From: a virus
IMG/VR virus record: IMGVR_UViG_3300010883_021353
Span: 1 to 30,893 of that record
Length of the DNA stretch: 30,893 nucleotides
Reading direction: 5' to 3' (one strand)
In this document: one piece after another, positions 1-8,800 of the stretch
How positions within the stretch are numbered: the stretch's first letter is position 1
Layout: every line of letters starts with the position of its first letter
Program-made: the position numbers and the translations under genes
The notes under the pieces: generated by a model
What the model was told of the DNA's origin: nothing
The model's database searches: none
The model's input: the letters and a program-made list of their open reading frames with translations, nothing else

Positions 1-414
1 ACAAATATTAATGGTGGTACATTAAATGCAGCTAGAATGGCTGCAGCGCAAACAGTGATCACTTCGATGTTTGCTACCGATCTTAAAATTGGTGAAGATG
101 ATGAAACTAAGATCGACTTTGAAACAGCTGATCAGATCAATTTTTACGCAGCCAATGCAAAGAAGCTAAATCTTACAGCTGCTGGTCTACTCCCTGAAAC
201 TGACAATGCTTACAACTTAGGATCCTCGACAAAGAGATATGCAAATCTATATACAGGTGACTTACACCTAAACAATACAGGATCTAGCAACGACGTGGAC
301 GGGACTAGCGGTAACTGGACCATTCAAGAGGGTGAGGACAACTTGTACGTAATAAACAACTTAACAGGTAAGAAATTTAAGATGATGCTTTCACCTGTAG
401 AAGACGGAGAATAA
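1..414 (+). CDS. Tail-fibre-like protein, C-terminal part (5' end cut by window)
   Basis: The reading frame is open from base 1, so the true start lies upstream; the first ATG (base 37) is probably internal. The visible 137 residues contain the segment NAYNLGSSTKRYANLYTGDL, a pattern typical of phage fibre proteins (LGS-x-x-KR-[WY]-x-N-[IL]-Y). It is followed by WTIQEGEDNLYVINNLTGKK, which resembles the conserved C-terminal end of fibre and structural proteins in marine T4-like phages. No intramolecular chaperone domain or membrane segment is visible. The stop codon is one base before the next ATG, so the two genes are probably co-translated. Role as a host-contact fibre or its tip is inferred from family resemblance and position. 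Confidence 0.7.
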   Translation, partial: TNINGGTLNAARMAAAQTVITSMFATDLKIGEDDETKIDFETADQINFYAANAKKLNLTAAGLLPETDNAYNLGSSTKRYANLYTGDLHLNNTGSSNDVDGTSGNWTIQEGEDNLYVINNLTGKKFKMMLSPVEDGE

Positions 415-415
415 A

Positions 416-1696
416 ATGGCTATACACAAAAAAAGAACCAGTAGTACGTGGTCAGAAGCCCACCTTGCAAGTGAAAGTTCTCAAGCTGCTTTCCCACTTA
501 CATCGACCACAACTAATAATTGTTACACCGCGATGGGAAGCTCAGTTCCTTTTCCCTTAGGAACTACCGGTACAACGCCGGCAAACGGATCTTACGTAAT
601 TTCTTTGACTGATGGTAGTCTTAAACTATATGAAGGAGAATTAATTCCGGCAGATAGCAAAGTAACAATTGCATTTTGGGCCATATCTCCAGCGGCAAAT
701 CAACTAGGGGGTTATTTTACTTCAGGAATAGCTGAGAATACACCTGAAGACAACGACCCACAATTTGAACTTCAAGCTGCCACAAATAGCGGTTATTCTG
801 ATGCTAGTCGATGGACTTCAGACTTTTTTAGAAGGTCTAGTACTACAATGCTTAGAGAACAATATACTGCCCTATCGACCCAAGGAATGATTTGGACCGG
901 TCCTTGCGCGGACAATGATGGTGACTACCCGGATAATTATCCGGGTTTTGGAAATACAGAGCTTCCAAGGTACTTAGACTCCGATGCTGCAACTAGAATA
1001 ATGCATCATTATATAATTGAGTTGACAATACCTACTGGAGGTAGATATCTACGATTCAGAGGACCTGGCGGCAATGAGGCTCAAGATCACATATTTCTAT
1101 ATAGTTTAAAAATGATAGTAACTTCACCCGTCAATACTAAACTAGGTAGTGCATCGACTAATTTTGCTACCGCGCTTGGTGTTGATACATATACTAATAT
1201 TGTCAACGACAATTCTAAAGTTTATCTTATGCTAAGGGGTAACACACCAACGCCGGCCGCTAACTACACCGGTTTCATCGAAGGATCTGCAACTGTTCAT
1301 AGCGGCATTTCAGGTCGTTCTAATGCTGATTTAATACTAAGATCTTCTGAAGCACTGGGAGCTCCAACATCAAGTACCCAATCAGAATATATTCTTTCTG
1401 AACCTGGTGTCTACCTAATAAATCTGAGCGTATACTTTTCATCGCTAGCCTCTACTCATACTATTCAAATAGGATATGATCTAAATGACGGTGCCACCGA
1501 CGATGATTGGGTTTTATCCGCTAACGGTTTCCCGATGTCTCCGGCCACTTTCTCTGGTTCAAAAATTGTTAGAACAGTTAATCATAATTCTACAGTCAAA
1601 TTTTGGGTAAAGTGCACCGGTGGGAGCGCCACAGCTGATATCAGTTTTAACGCTACATGGGCTGATATATTGTTTATGGGAAGTACTCCTTCTTAA
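416..1696 (+). CDS. Virion/adhesin-like protein with C1q/TNF-like C-terminal region
   Basis: This 426-residue protein is rich in Ser, Thr, Gly and Asn, as expected of an extracellular beta-structured virion protein. The N-terminal half (about residues 50-240) contains beta-strand-like stretches and aromatic residues but no family I recognise. The last 140 residues (about 285-426) have the look of a C1q/TNF-type jelly roll: EYILSEPGVYLINLSVYFSS matches the usual 'pGvYlfnlsv' strand, and the chain ends in a hydrophobic strand (ATWADILFMG). Such domains often form trimeric receptor-binding tips. There is no signal peptide. It begins one base after the fibre-like gene and ends before the largest intergenic gap, so it closes this transcription block. 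The specific function is not known. Confidence 0.6.
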   Translation: MAIHKKRTSSTWSEAHLASESSQAAFPLTSTTTNNCYTAMGSSVPFPLGTTGTTPANGSYVISLTDGSLKLYEGELIPADSKVTIAFWAISPAANQLGGYFTSGIAENTPEDNDPQFELQAATNSGYSDASRWTSDFFRRSSTTMLREQYTALSTQGMIWTGPCADNDGDYPDNYPGFGNTELPRYLDSDAATRIMHHYIIELTIPTGGRYLRFRGPGGNEAQDHIFLYSLKMIVTSPVNTKLGSASTNFATALGVDTYTNIVNDNSKVYLMLRGNTPTPAANYTGFIEGSATVHSGISGRSNADLILRSSEALGAPTSSTQSEYILSEPGVYLINLSVYFSSLASTHTIQIGYDLNDGATDDDWVLSANGFPMSPATFSGSKIVRTVNHNSTVKFWVKCTGGSATADISFNATWADILFMGSTPS

Positions 1697-1875
1697 GATT
1701 CAGTAACTAACCAGAATTCTCTCATAACCTATACTCTATCACTCACCTGCTGTATAATCTTCTAATAAAAGAAAAATAATTTTATACAGATTCAGTTTCT
1801 AGTCCAAGATATCTATCTAACTAACAGAATCAGAATCTCTATTATATTATATTAGAAATACAGGAGAACAGTATA
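1697..1875. promoter_or_regulatory. AT-rich intergenic region with inverted and direct repeats
   Basis: This 179-bp gap is the longest non-coding stretch. It contains the inverted repeat CTGTATAA (1750-1757) / TTATACAG (1782-1789) with a 24-base loop. The left arm overlaps a TATAAT (1753-1758). The motif agattcagt occurs twice (1696-1704, 1788-1796), and taactaac-agaa...tctct occurs in two variants (1704-1722, 1818-1840). A run of TAT/ATT lies at 1838-1853, just before the ribosome site. No T-tract follows the stem, so a Rho-independent terminator is not convincing. I infer a junction between two transcription units, with a promoter for the sugar cassette; no -35 box is clear. Confidence 0.4.
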
Positions 1876-1878
1876 GTG
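1861..1878 (+). promoter_or_regulatory. Ribosome-binding site setting a GTG start
   Basis: CAGGAGA at 1861-1867 lies 8 bases before GTG at 1876. No in-frame ATG is close to this site, so the large fusion protein most likely starts with GTG. Confidence 0.65.
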
Positions 1879-4584
1879 TCGTTTAATAGCCCATTCTCAG
1901 ATAATACAGTAACAGAGAATACAGTAACAGAAAATACAGAATCAGTACAGGTAGTAGTAGTAGCTGATTATTTTGCTTCAGAACTAACAGGTGGAGCAGA
2001 ACTCAGTACACAAGCTCTGATAGACTCTAGTCCTTTTGTCACAAAACTTCTTAAGTCTGATCTTGTGGATCTCAAAACACTTGAAACCTATCAGCATGCT
2101 CACTGGATTTTTACTAATATCGCCGGAATGAACTGGGAGCTTATTCCTACAATTGTTGCAAACATGAAATACTCAGTTGTTGAGTATGACTATAAGTTTT
2201 GCAAATGGCGATCACCTGAAAAGCATGAAGCTTTAGGTGGAGAAAAATGTGACTGTAAAAACGAAATGCAGGGCAAGATATTCTCAGCTTTTCTTTATGG
2301 CGCAAAAACTCTATGGTGGATGTCTGAAAAGCAACAGAACACATATCATGAAATGTTTCCGTTTCTTCAAGAACGTGAAAACATAATCCTCAGTTCCATC
2401 TTTGATGACAATTCATTTGCGCTGATTAATACATTAAATGAAAAGTACAAAGACCATGTACGTGAAGGGTGGATCGTATTAGGCTCAGAGTCTTGGGTAA
2501 AAGGTGAGGATGCTGCTACTAAGTGGTGCGAAGACAACAATAAAAAATATGAAGTCGTCAGTGGTCTAACACATCCTCAGCTTCTAGAAAAATTAGCACA
2601 ATCCGAAGGTCATGTGTACCTGCCGCCAGGTGGTGATACATGTCCACGAATGGTAATTGAGGCTAAGTTATTAGGATGCCAGCTCGAACTAAATGATAAT
2701 GTTGAGCACTGTCATGAAATCTGGTTTGAAACAGATGATTCTTTCGACACTGAGGCGTATCTTTATGCAGCACGAGAAAGATTCTGGAAAGGTATTAAAC
2801 ATGCTATGGAATGGAGACCTTCCATTAGTGGTTATACAACTACACTAAACTGCATGAAGCATAGCTATCCATACCGTCAGTGTATCGAATCAATGCTTGG
2901 ATTCTGTGATGAAGTTGTTATTGTCGACGGCGGAAGCGAAGACGGCACACTTGAAGATTTAAGAGAATGGTCACGTGAGGATCCCAGGGTTAATGTTTAC
3001 ACCATATCTCGAGACTGGACAGAAAAAAGATTCGCTGTTTATGATGGTCTTCAAAAGGCAGAAGCTAGAAAGCGTTGCAAGTCAGATTTCTGCTGGCAGC
3101 AAGACGCTGATGAAATTGTTCATGAAGAAGATTACAGTAAGATTCTAGCATTGTCTCTTAACTTTCCAGGCCAAGTTGATATTGTCTCGTTGCCTGTCAT
3201 TGAATACTGGGGTGGTCCTGAAAAAGTAAGGATGGATGTTAACCCATGGAAATGGAGACTCAGTCGAAATATGCCTCACATAACACATGGTATACCAGCC
3301 GGCCTTCGGCAAACTGATGAAGCTGGTAACATGTACGCAATGCCTGGCACCGACGGGTGTGACTATATCCATAACGAAACAGGCGAAGTTTTGGCACATG
3401 CATCATTTTATGCACAAGATGCACATAATGCTAGAATGGCAGCGCTTCAGGGAAACCTCGAGGCAGTCACTGCTTATAAGCAATGGTTTCAAAATGTTGT
3501 TGACTTAATGCCCTCAGTGCACCATTACTCATGGTTTGACCTCCCTAGAAAGATTAAAACTTACAGAGACTATTGGTCACAACACTGGCAAAGCCTTTAT
3601 AACATTGAACAGGAAGATACTGCTGAAAACAATATGTTTTTTGAAAAGTCCTGGACTGATGTGACTGATACAGATGTTGAACAGCTAGCATTAAAACTTG
3701 AAAACGAATTAGGCGGATGGGTATTTCATAACAAAGTAGACTTCACCCGGGAAGTACCGCATATGACACTTAGAGCCGGCCAACCTGAAATCATGATGAG
3801 TCGTCCAGTTCAGGCTTCTAAGATAGTTTCTGAGTTAGATCGCCTAGTAAAGAGAAAGTCAGATGATAACTGGGGTGAATTAAGAACCTCAGATAACTAC
3901 GATCGTGTTGTTAAAACATACTCATTTGGTGACAGAATTACTTACATAAAAAAGAATGAAAAAGACTACGTAGACTTACAAGCTTCTCGCGGTATTAATA
4001 TTCAAAGCCGTGAAGAAGAAGAAAGCTTCACAAGCAAGGTTAAGAATAATCTAGAGCCAAATGAAGCGGACTTAGTAAGAATTGATGAGCTAGCTTCTGT
4101 TCTAAACGACGAAAAGCTATCTGGTTATGTCGAGCTAGGCTTCAGAATTCCTAGACTATTAGACTACTTTAGCAAAAATCACAATTGTAGCTCATGGGGA
4201 TACGATGTGGTGCCTCTTAATGTAGAGGTTGCAAAAACACTAGGTTACGATGCTAGGATTTATGACCTAAATAAGTGTGAAGGAAATCTAGATTTATCAG
4301 GTGCATCACTAATCTCTGCATACCATGTAATAGAACATGTTTCTAATCCACTAAATGCGCTTCTAAAGATTAATGAGTCAATGGACAAAGGCTCTATTTT
4401 ACATGTCGAAATTCCAATAGAGCCTGGCGAACCTAGAGTTGAGTTTGGACATCTTTTTCCCTTTGAAGAGGGTGACCTGAATACTATGCTCTTAGAGGCC
4501 GGTTTCAATGTAGTATCTTTTTCAACTAGCACACACGCCGGCGGCCCAAAAATTGAGCGATGCGTAGCTAGAAAGGAGGTGTGA
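1876..4584 (+). CDS. Trifunctional GT4-like / GT2 / methyltransferase fusion
   Basis: This is a 902-residue protein with three enzyme regions. Residues about 25-300 resemble a GT-B (GT4-like) transferase: a GGAELS motif near the start and LPPGGDTCPRMVIEAKLLGC, the usual donor-binding E-x7-E-like region. Residues about 315-560 form a GT2 (GT-A) domain with DGGSED at 351-356 and the metal-binding DAD at 410-412. Residues about 735-900 look like a class I SAM methyltransferase: GYVELGF at 750-756, an acidic GYDVVP strand, then AYHVIEHVSNP. The glycine loop is weak (no GxGxG), so SAM binding needs testing. The first 25 residues hold a repeated NTVTE tract. The protein is cytoplasmic with no membrane segment. 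It probably transfers sugars and methylates the same glycan. Its stop overlaps the next gene's ribosome site. Confidence 0.8.
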   Translation: MSFNSPFSDNTVTENTVTENTESVQVVVVADYFASELTGGAELSTQALIDSSPFVTKLLKSDLVDLKTLETYQHAHWIFTNIAGMNWELIPTIVANMKYSVVEYDYKFCKWRSPEKHEALGGEKCDCKNEMQGKIFSAFLYGAKTLWWMSEKQQNTYHEMFPFLQERENIILSSIFDDNSFALINTLNEKYKDHVREGWIVLGSESWVKGEDAATKWCEDNNKKYEVVSGLTHPQLLEKLAQSEGHVYLPPGGDTCPRMVIEAKLLGCQLELNDNVEHCHEIWFETDDSFDTEAYLYAARERFWKGIKHAMEWRPSISGYTTTLNCMKHSYPYRQCIESMLGFCDEVVIVDGGSEDGTLEDLREWSREDPRVNVYTISRDWTEKRFAVYDGLQKAEARKRCKSDFCWQQDADEIVHEEDYSKILALSLNFPGQVDIVSLPVIEYWGGPEKVRMDVNPWKWRLSRNMPHITHGIPAGLRQTDEAGNMYAMPGTDGCDYIHNETGEVLAHASFYAQDAHNARMAALQGNLEAVTAYKQWFQNVVDLMPSVHHYSWFDLPRKIKTYRDYWSQHWQSLYNIEQEDTAENNMFFEKSWTDVTDTDVEQLALKLENELGGWVFHNKVDFTREVPHMTLRAGQPEIMMSRPVQASKIVSELDRLVKRKSDDNWGELRTSDNYDRVVKTYSFGDRITYIKKNEKDYVDLQASRGINIQSREEEESFTSKVKNNLEPNEADLVRIDELASVLNDEKLSGYVELGFRIPRLLDYFSKNHNCSSWGYDVVPLNVEVAKTLGYDARIYDLNKCEGNLDLSGASLISAYHVIEHVSNPLNALLKINESMDKGSILHVEIPIEPGEPRVEFGHLFPFEEGDLNTMLLEAGFNVVSFSTSTHAGGPKIERCVARKEV
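1903..1947 (+). repeat. 15-bp in-frame tandem repeat at the N terminus of the fusion gene
   Basis: Units aatacagtaacagag (1903-1917) and aatacagtaacagaa (1918-1932) are near-identical, followed by a diverged third unit (1933-1947). They encode NTVTE-NTVTE-NTESV. A (GTA)4 run follows at about 1950-1961. Slippage of a whole unit would keep the frame and change only the length of a flexible tail. Confidence 0.8.
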
Positions 4585-4589
4585 ACATG
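4572..4589 (+). promoter_or_regulatory. Strong Shine-Dalgarno deciding the methyltransferase start
   Basis: AAAGGAGGTG (4572-4581) is an almost perfect anti-16S match. It lies inside the last codons of the fusion gene. ATG at 4587 is 7 bases after GGAGG and is the best start. A GTG at 4581 is in frame but is part of the ribosome site itself. Confidence 0.75.
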
Positions 4590-5357
4590 ACTATGCCTGA
4601 ACGACACGGAAATATAGAATCTATAGAAATTTCTAGCATACTAAAAGACTTAGATGTTGAAATAGGCACTGACATTCACATGGGCGATTTTGATGTTCTT
4701 GGTTGGCAATTAGCTGCCAAAATAAGAGACAAAAACTCAGACGGTTACAAAAATCATGGCTGCCTATTTCGACCCAACTATGAAAGAGGAATATTGATTT
4801 ATTCTCTCATTCAGAAAAAAGGTCTAGTCAATATTCTAGAAATAGGGTTCGGAAGAGGTTACGTCACAGCATGTGCAGCAACCGCTATTCACAGCAAAGG
4901 TTTAATGGGATCTGTTACAACAGTAGATCCGTATCATGACGAGCAAAAACTCAATCAGTTCAAGTCAGCACTTAATCCTGCAGTAGCGAACATGGTTAAT
5001 ATCACCCCGGTACAGAAAACTTCGAATGACTTTTTTAATGATTTAAGTCCGGATACTAGATTTGATCTTATCTTTATTGATGGCGATCACAGATATGAAG
5101 CCGTTGCAAATGACTATCAAAACGCCATAAAGTTCATTGATAGAGGATACATCATTATGGATGACTATCACATGCCTACAAAAGTAGACAAAGATATTGA
5201 TGTAGCAAACTTCGTAGACACTTTATCTAGTGATGTAGATAGAAAATTAGTTCTAACAGACAGACTCTTGTTTAACGATGACCGCGGAAGAAATGCAGAT
5301 AGCCTGGATTACGGAATGGTTCTAATGCCAATTGGTGATATCAACGATGAACAGTAA
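4587..5357 (+). CDS. Class I SAM-dependent methyltransferase
   Basis: This is a 256-residue protein from ATG 4587. It shows a full Rossmann methyltransferase pattern: motif I ILEIGFGRGYVTACAA, an acidic second strand ending TTVDPYHDE, and FDLIFIDGDHRYEAVANDY followed by GYIIMDDYH. The IDGDH...DDY arrangement is typical of the Methyltransf_24 type, found in sugar O-methyltransferases and cephalosporin-hydroxylase-like enzymes. Substrate is unknown; a sugar of the glycan made by the neighbouring transferases is the likeliest acceptor. The length fits a stand-alone enzyme. Its end overlaps the next gene by 11 bases, indicating translational coupling. Confidence 0.85.
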   Translation: MTMPERHGNIESIEISSILKDLDVEIGTDIHMGDFDVLGWQLAAKIRDKNSDGYKNHGCLFRPNYERGILIYSLIQKKGLVNILEIGFGRGYVTACAATAIHSKGLMGSVTTVDPYHDEQKLNQFKSALNPAVANMVNITPVQKTSNDFFNDLSPDTRFDLIFIDGDHRYEAVANDYQNAIKFIDRGYIIMDDYHMPTKVDKDIDVANFVDTLSSDVDRKLVLTDRLLFNDDRGRNADSLDYGMVLMPIGDINDEQ

Positions 5358-6072
5358 TAAATTTACTTTTGTAATGCCGGCATACAACGCTGAAGAAACT
5401 ATTGCATACTCTATTAACTCTGTGATGATGCAAAATTACGCAAACTGGAAGATCGTAGTGATTGATGATGTATCAACAGACGACACAGTAAATATTGTTG
5501 AAAAAATGATTAAGCAATACGGTCTAGAAGAAGATCGCTTTAAGCTCATTTCTAATACAGAAAAAAAGTGGGAAGTCGCTAACGTTATTGAAGGACTAAA
5601 TCATGCAGATGATAATGACATTATTTGTCGTCTAGACGGTGACGATTGGCTTTGTGATATTGATGCTCTGTCAATACTAAACTACAGATACGAAACATTG
5701 GGATTGAGTGCAGCATGGACAGCTCATAGATGGGATTACTCACATCATAACATTTCAGGCCCTCTACCCAAAGAGGCTAATCCTTACGAACACGAATGGG
5801 TAAGCTCTCATCTAAAAACTTTTAGAAAAAGCCTTTTAAGCAAAGTGAAGGACGATAACTACCGTAACAGCGACGGTGAGTATTTTAAAAGAATAGGAGA
5901 TCAGGTTTTCTATTTGCCGGCTCTTTATCAAGCATCCGGAAATTGGCACTTTGAACCTATTGTAGCTTATCACTATTCTATTGATACTTCACCTGCCACA
6001 TTTCAAACTGATGATGCAAAGTTTCAAAGAGATGAAGCTTTAGAATTAAGAGCCCGCGGATTTATTTCATGA
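5347..6072 (+). CDS. GT2-family glycosyltransferase
   Basis: This is a 241-residue GT-A enzyme. The first strand is FTFVMPAYNAEETI (about 6-19), followed by VVIDDVSTDDT (37-47), the nucleotide-binding DD-x-S-x-D signature, and LDGDDW (96-101) with the metal-binding DxD at 97-99. A TTG 15 bases upstream is also in frame, but ATG 5347 fits the family start, where a few residues precede the first strand. No membrane anchor is visible, so it is probably soluble. It starts inside the methyltransferase gene and ends in an ATGA overlap with the next gene. Donor and acceptor cannot be read from the sequence. Confidence 0.85.
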   Translation: MNSNKFTFVMPAYNAEETIAYSINSVMMQNYANWKIVVIDDVSTDDTVNIVEKMIKQYGLEEDRFKLISNTEKKWEVANVIEGLNHADDNDIICRLDGDDWLCDIDALSILNYRYETLGLSAAWTAHRWDYSHHNISGPLPKEANPYEHEWVSSHLKTFRKSLLSKVKDDNYRNSDGEYFKRIGDQVFYLPALYQASGNWHFEPIVAYHYSIDTSPATFQTDDAKFQRDEALELRARGFIS

Positions 6073-6956
6073 AAGTTTTAGTCAATAGAAGAATCGTTAA
6101 CGGTCCATGGGGCGGCGGTAATAATTTTGTCATCGCTCTTTGTAACGGATTAGAATCAGCCGGACACACAGTTACACATACCCTAGATAGTGACATTGAC
6201 GTATTTTTTGTAGTTGATCCACGCCCTGACGGCGATGTTCCTGGACTGACAAATCTTTTTCAAGAAAAAGAAAAGTTTAAGAACGTAAAAGTCGTTCAAA
6301 GAATAAACGAATGTGACGCCAGAAAAAATACTGAACACATGGATTCATTGCTTCTTCATTGTAGCGAATTTATTGACAAAACAATATTTGTTTCTACTTG
6401 GATGCAAAACTACTTTATAGATAAGGGCTGGAAGTGCAGTAACAATACACATATTCATAACGGTGTTGACACAGGTGTTTTCGTACCGGGTTATCGCCAA
6501 GAAGGCAAATTAACATCAGTTGTTGCTCACCACTGGTCAAATAATTTACTTAAAGGTTTTGATGCTTACGAGTTTTTAGACTACTTGGCGGGAAAAGGAT
6601 TGATTGAATTCACGTACGTGGGACGACATCGAAACACATTTAAAAATACTAGATGCATAGATCCGTGCACCGGAAAAGAATTAGCAAAAAAACTGCAAGG
6701 TCACAATGTATACATCAGCGGAAGTAGATTCGACCCGGGCCCGAACCACATTTTAGAGGCAATAGCAGTTGGTCTACCTACATACGTTCACATCGATGGC
6801 GGTGGATCTGTAGAGTTTGCTGGCAAAGACCATACATTCGGTAATCTTTCTGAGTTGGAAGATTTAATTCTGGGAAACAGTTACACCAAAAATGAGTATC
6901 AACCCATGTCATGGAGTGAAAGCATCCAGACATACATCCGAGAACTAGAGGGATAA
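6069..6956 (+). CDS. GT4-like glycosyltransferase
   Basis: This is a 295-residue, probably GT-B-fold protein. It starts MKVLVNRRIVNGPWGGGNNFV, with the glycine-rich first loop of GT4 enzymes. Later it has HIHNGVDTGVF, the usual interdomain 'NGVD' motif, and DPGPNHILEAIAVGLPTYV, equivalent to the donor-binding E-x7-E region. It is short for GT4 (usually 350-400 residues), as are the next two genes. It overlaps the GT2 gene by four bases (ATGA). The cytoplasmic sugar-transfer role is sure at family level only. Confidence 0.8.
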   Translation: MKVLVNRRIVNGPWGGGNNFVIALCNGLESAGHTVTHTLDSDIDVFFVVDPRPDGDVPGLTNLFQEKEKFKNVKVVQRINECDARKNTEHMDSLLLHCSEFIDKTIFVSTWMQNYFIDKGWKCSNNTHIHNGVDTGVFVPGYRQEGKLTSVVAHHWSNNLLKGFDAYEFLDYLAGKGLIEFTYVGRHRNTFKNTRCIDPCTGKELAKKLQGHNVYISGSRFDPGPNHILEAIAVGLPTYVHIDGGGSVEFAGKDHTFGNLSELEDLILGNSYTKNEYQPMSWSESIQTYIRELEG

Positions 6957-6957
6957 C

Positions 6958-7875
6958 TTGAGGATACATTTTGACAATGTTAATTTCGCTTCCAGATCTG
7001 GCCCTAATACATTCGCCGGCCGATTAGCAACTGTACTGACAGAAAGAGGTCATGAGATAGTAGACTATAGTGACCCTCATGATGCGGTCTTGGTTTTTAT
7101 TGAACCTACTAGACAGTGGAAAAGAAATGTCAGAGTAGTTCAACGATTAGACGGAATCTGGTTTAAACCCAGTCAATTTAAAAGCCACAATAGAATGATA
7201 AAGTGGACTTATGAAAATTGTGACGCCGTCGTTTGGCAATCTAAGTTTGACAAAGACATGACATGTCATCACTGGAAAGATCATGTGGGTACTGTCATCC
7301 GGAATGGAATCGATGCTGACAAGGTTGTCTTGACAAACTCTAGACTTAAAAAAATAAGAAGAGAAAACACAAAAGTCTATACATGCTCAGCAAACTGGCA
7401 CAGACAAAAAAGACTAAAAGAAAATATCGAGGCATATGATATTTTAACCCGCGGGATTGAAAATACATGTCTTGTTGTTATGGGTTCTAGTCCTGATGTA
7501 GCTATTGACAGAGAAGACATTATATACACAGGCAATATTAGGCACAATTTGTGTTTAGAAGTCTATTCTATGGCAGATGCTATGATTCACCTGGCATGGC
7601 TAGATCATTGTCCAAATGTAGTCGTAGAAGCTCTATCACAAAAATGTCCTGTCATATGCACAGACTCAGGTGGAACAAAAGAATTGGTGGGAAGCAGCGG
7701 CATTATTATTCCCGAGACTAAGCCTTATAATTTTGAACTTCTAGACTATGATAATCCACATCCGCTAGACTTAAGCATTTTAAGCGAATGTAATATTGAC
7801 GAAATAGAAGTAGACACCAAGAGTATATGTCTACAGGCCACAGCTGATGCTTACGAAAAGATACTCCAGGGATAA
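6958..7875 (+). CDS. GT4-like glycosyltransferase (TTG start)
   Basis: This is a 305-residue protein. The start is TTG at 6958, supported by AGAGGG at 6947-6952 five bases upstream. The N terminus RIHFDNVNFASRSGPNTFAGRLA also begins exactly where GT4 relatives begin. Other motifs are VIRNGIDADKV (interdomain), YTGNIRHNLCLEVYSMADAMIHLAWLDHCPNVVVEALSQKCPVICTD, where the E-x7-E-like region binds the donor nucleotide, and a late SGGTKELV. One base separates it from the previous gene and one from the next. Sugar specificity is unknown. Confidence 0.82.
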   Translation: MRIHFDNVNFASRSGPNTFAGRLATVLTERGHEIVDYSDPHDAVLVFIEPTRQWKRNVRVVQRLDGIWFKPSQFKSHNRMIKWTYENCDAVVWQSKFDKDMTCHHWKDHVGTVIRNGIDADKVVLTNSRLKKIRRENTKVYTCSANWHRQKRLKENIEAYDILTRGIENTCLVVMGSSPDVAIDREDIIYTGNIRHNLCLEVYSMADAMIHLAWLDHCPNVVVEALSQKCPVICTDSGGTKELVGSSGIIIPETKPYNFELLDYDNPHPLDLSILSECNIDEIEVDTKSICLQATADAYEKILQG

Positions 7876-7876
7876 G

Positions 7877-8800
7877 ATGAAAATATATGTTTTGGCACCT
7901 AAAGAAAACTGGATATGTGATCGCATAGCCTCTGAGTGGCGCGCATACTTTCCTGAGCATACTGTTAATACCCCGGAAGATGCCGACATTATATGGCTTC
8001 AAGCGGGATGGTGCTGGAATCATATAGAAGCCAATTTATTACTAGCAAAAAAAGTAGTCTGCACAGAACATCATATAGTGCCCTCAAAGTTCACACAAAA
8101 ATCCCGAGATGAATTCAGGTATCGCGATCAATTTGTTGATGCATATCATGTACCTAATATTCACACAAAAGACATAGTGAGTCAATTAACCCAAAAGCCC
8201 ATAACCATTATCAACTATTGGTATGATCCTAAAAAATGGTATCCGGGAGATAGAGAAAAGTCTAAAGCTAGACTAGGTCTTCCTTCAAGCGCTTATATTG
8301 TAGGATCTTTTCAAAGGGACTCTGAGGGTGAAACAGAAAACCCAAAATTAGAAAAGGGACCAGACTTGTTTTGTGACTACGTTGAAAAACTTTCGCTAGA
8401 CAAAAATGTTCATGTTCTTTTAGGCGGCTGGCGAAGAAAATACGTTATCAAGCGGCTTGAAGAATCCGGAATACCATACACTATGAAAACCATGGTCTCC
8501 CTAGACGTGTTAAGAGAAATGTACTTAGCATGCAACTTATACGTCGTTTCATCTAGACAAGAAGGTGGCCCTCAAGCTCTTTTAGAAGCGCCTTCAACGC
8601 GCACTCCTATCATCACTACTGATATGGGAATTGCGCGACAAGTAATTAATAGCAACTGTATTGTAGACATTTCAAGTGATGTATACTACCCAAGTGAAGA
8701 AGATGTTGAACTTAATTACAATAACGTACTAAAATACAACATAGAAGAATATGGGAACGTGTACATGAATTATTTTAAAGAGGTATTGGAGAATGTCTAA
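7877..8800 (+). CDS. GT4-like glycosyltransferase
   Basis: This is a 307-residue protein. ATG 7877 is chosen over an upstream in-frame TTG (7847) because MKIYVLAPKENW is the natural first beta-strand and a CCAGGGAT ribosome site precedes it. The C-terminal half is a typical GT4 donor domain: VHVLLGGWRRKYV, LREMYLACNLYVVSSRQEGG and PQALLEAPSTRTPIITTD. The N-terminal acceptor domain is short and divergent. The end overlaps the dehydratase gene by eight bases. It is likely one step in assembly of the phage-encoded glycan; linkage and sugar are unknown. Confidence 0.82.
   Translation: MKIYVLAPKENWICDRIASEWRAYFPEHTVNTPEDADIIWLQAGWCWNHIEANLLLAKKVVCTEHHIVPSKFTQKSRDEFRYRDQFVDAYHVPNIHTKDIVSQLTQKPITIINYWYDPKKWYPGDREKSKARLGLPSSAYIVGSFQRDSEGETENPKLEKGPDLFCDYVEKLSLDKNVHVLLGGWRRKYVIKRLEESGIPYTMKTMVSLDVLREMYLACNLYVVSSRQEGGPQALLEAPSTRTPIITTDMGIARQVINSNCIVDISSDVYYPSEEDVELNYNNVLKYNIEEYGNVYMNYFKEVLENV

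Noticed and set aside
1750-1789. Inverted repeat as a Rho-independent terminator
   Set aside because: The stem is AT-rich, the loop is 24 bases and no T-run follows it.
5332-5346. TTG start for the GT2 gene
   Set aside because: ATG at 5347 fits the family's N terminus and avoids a longer overlap with the methyltransferase gene.
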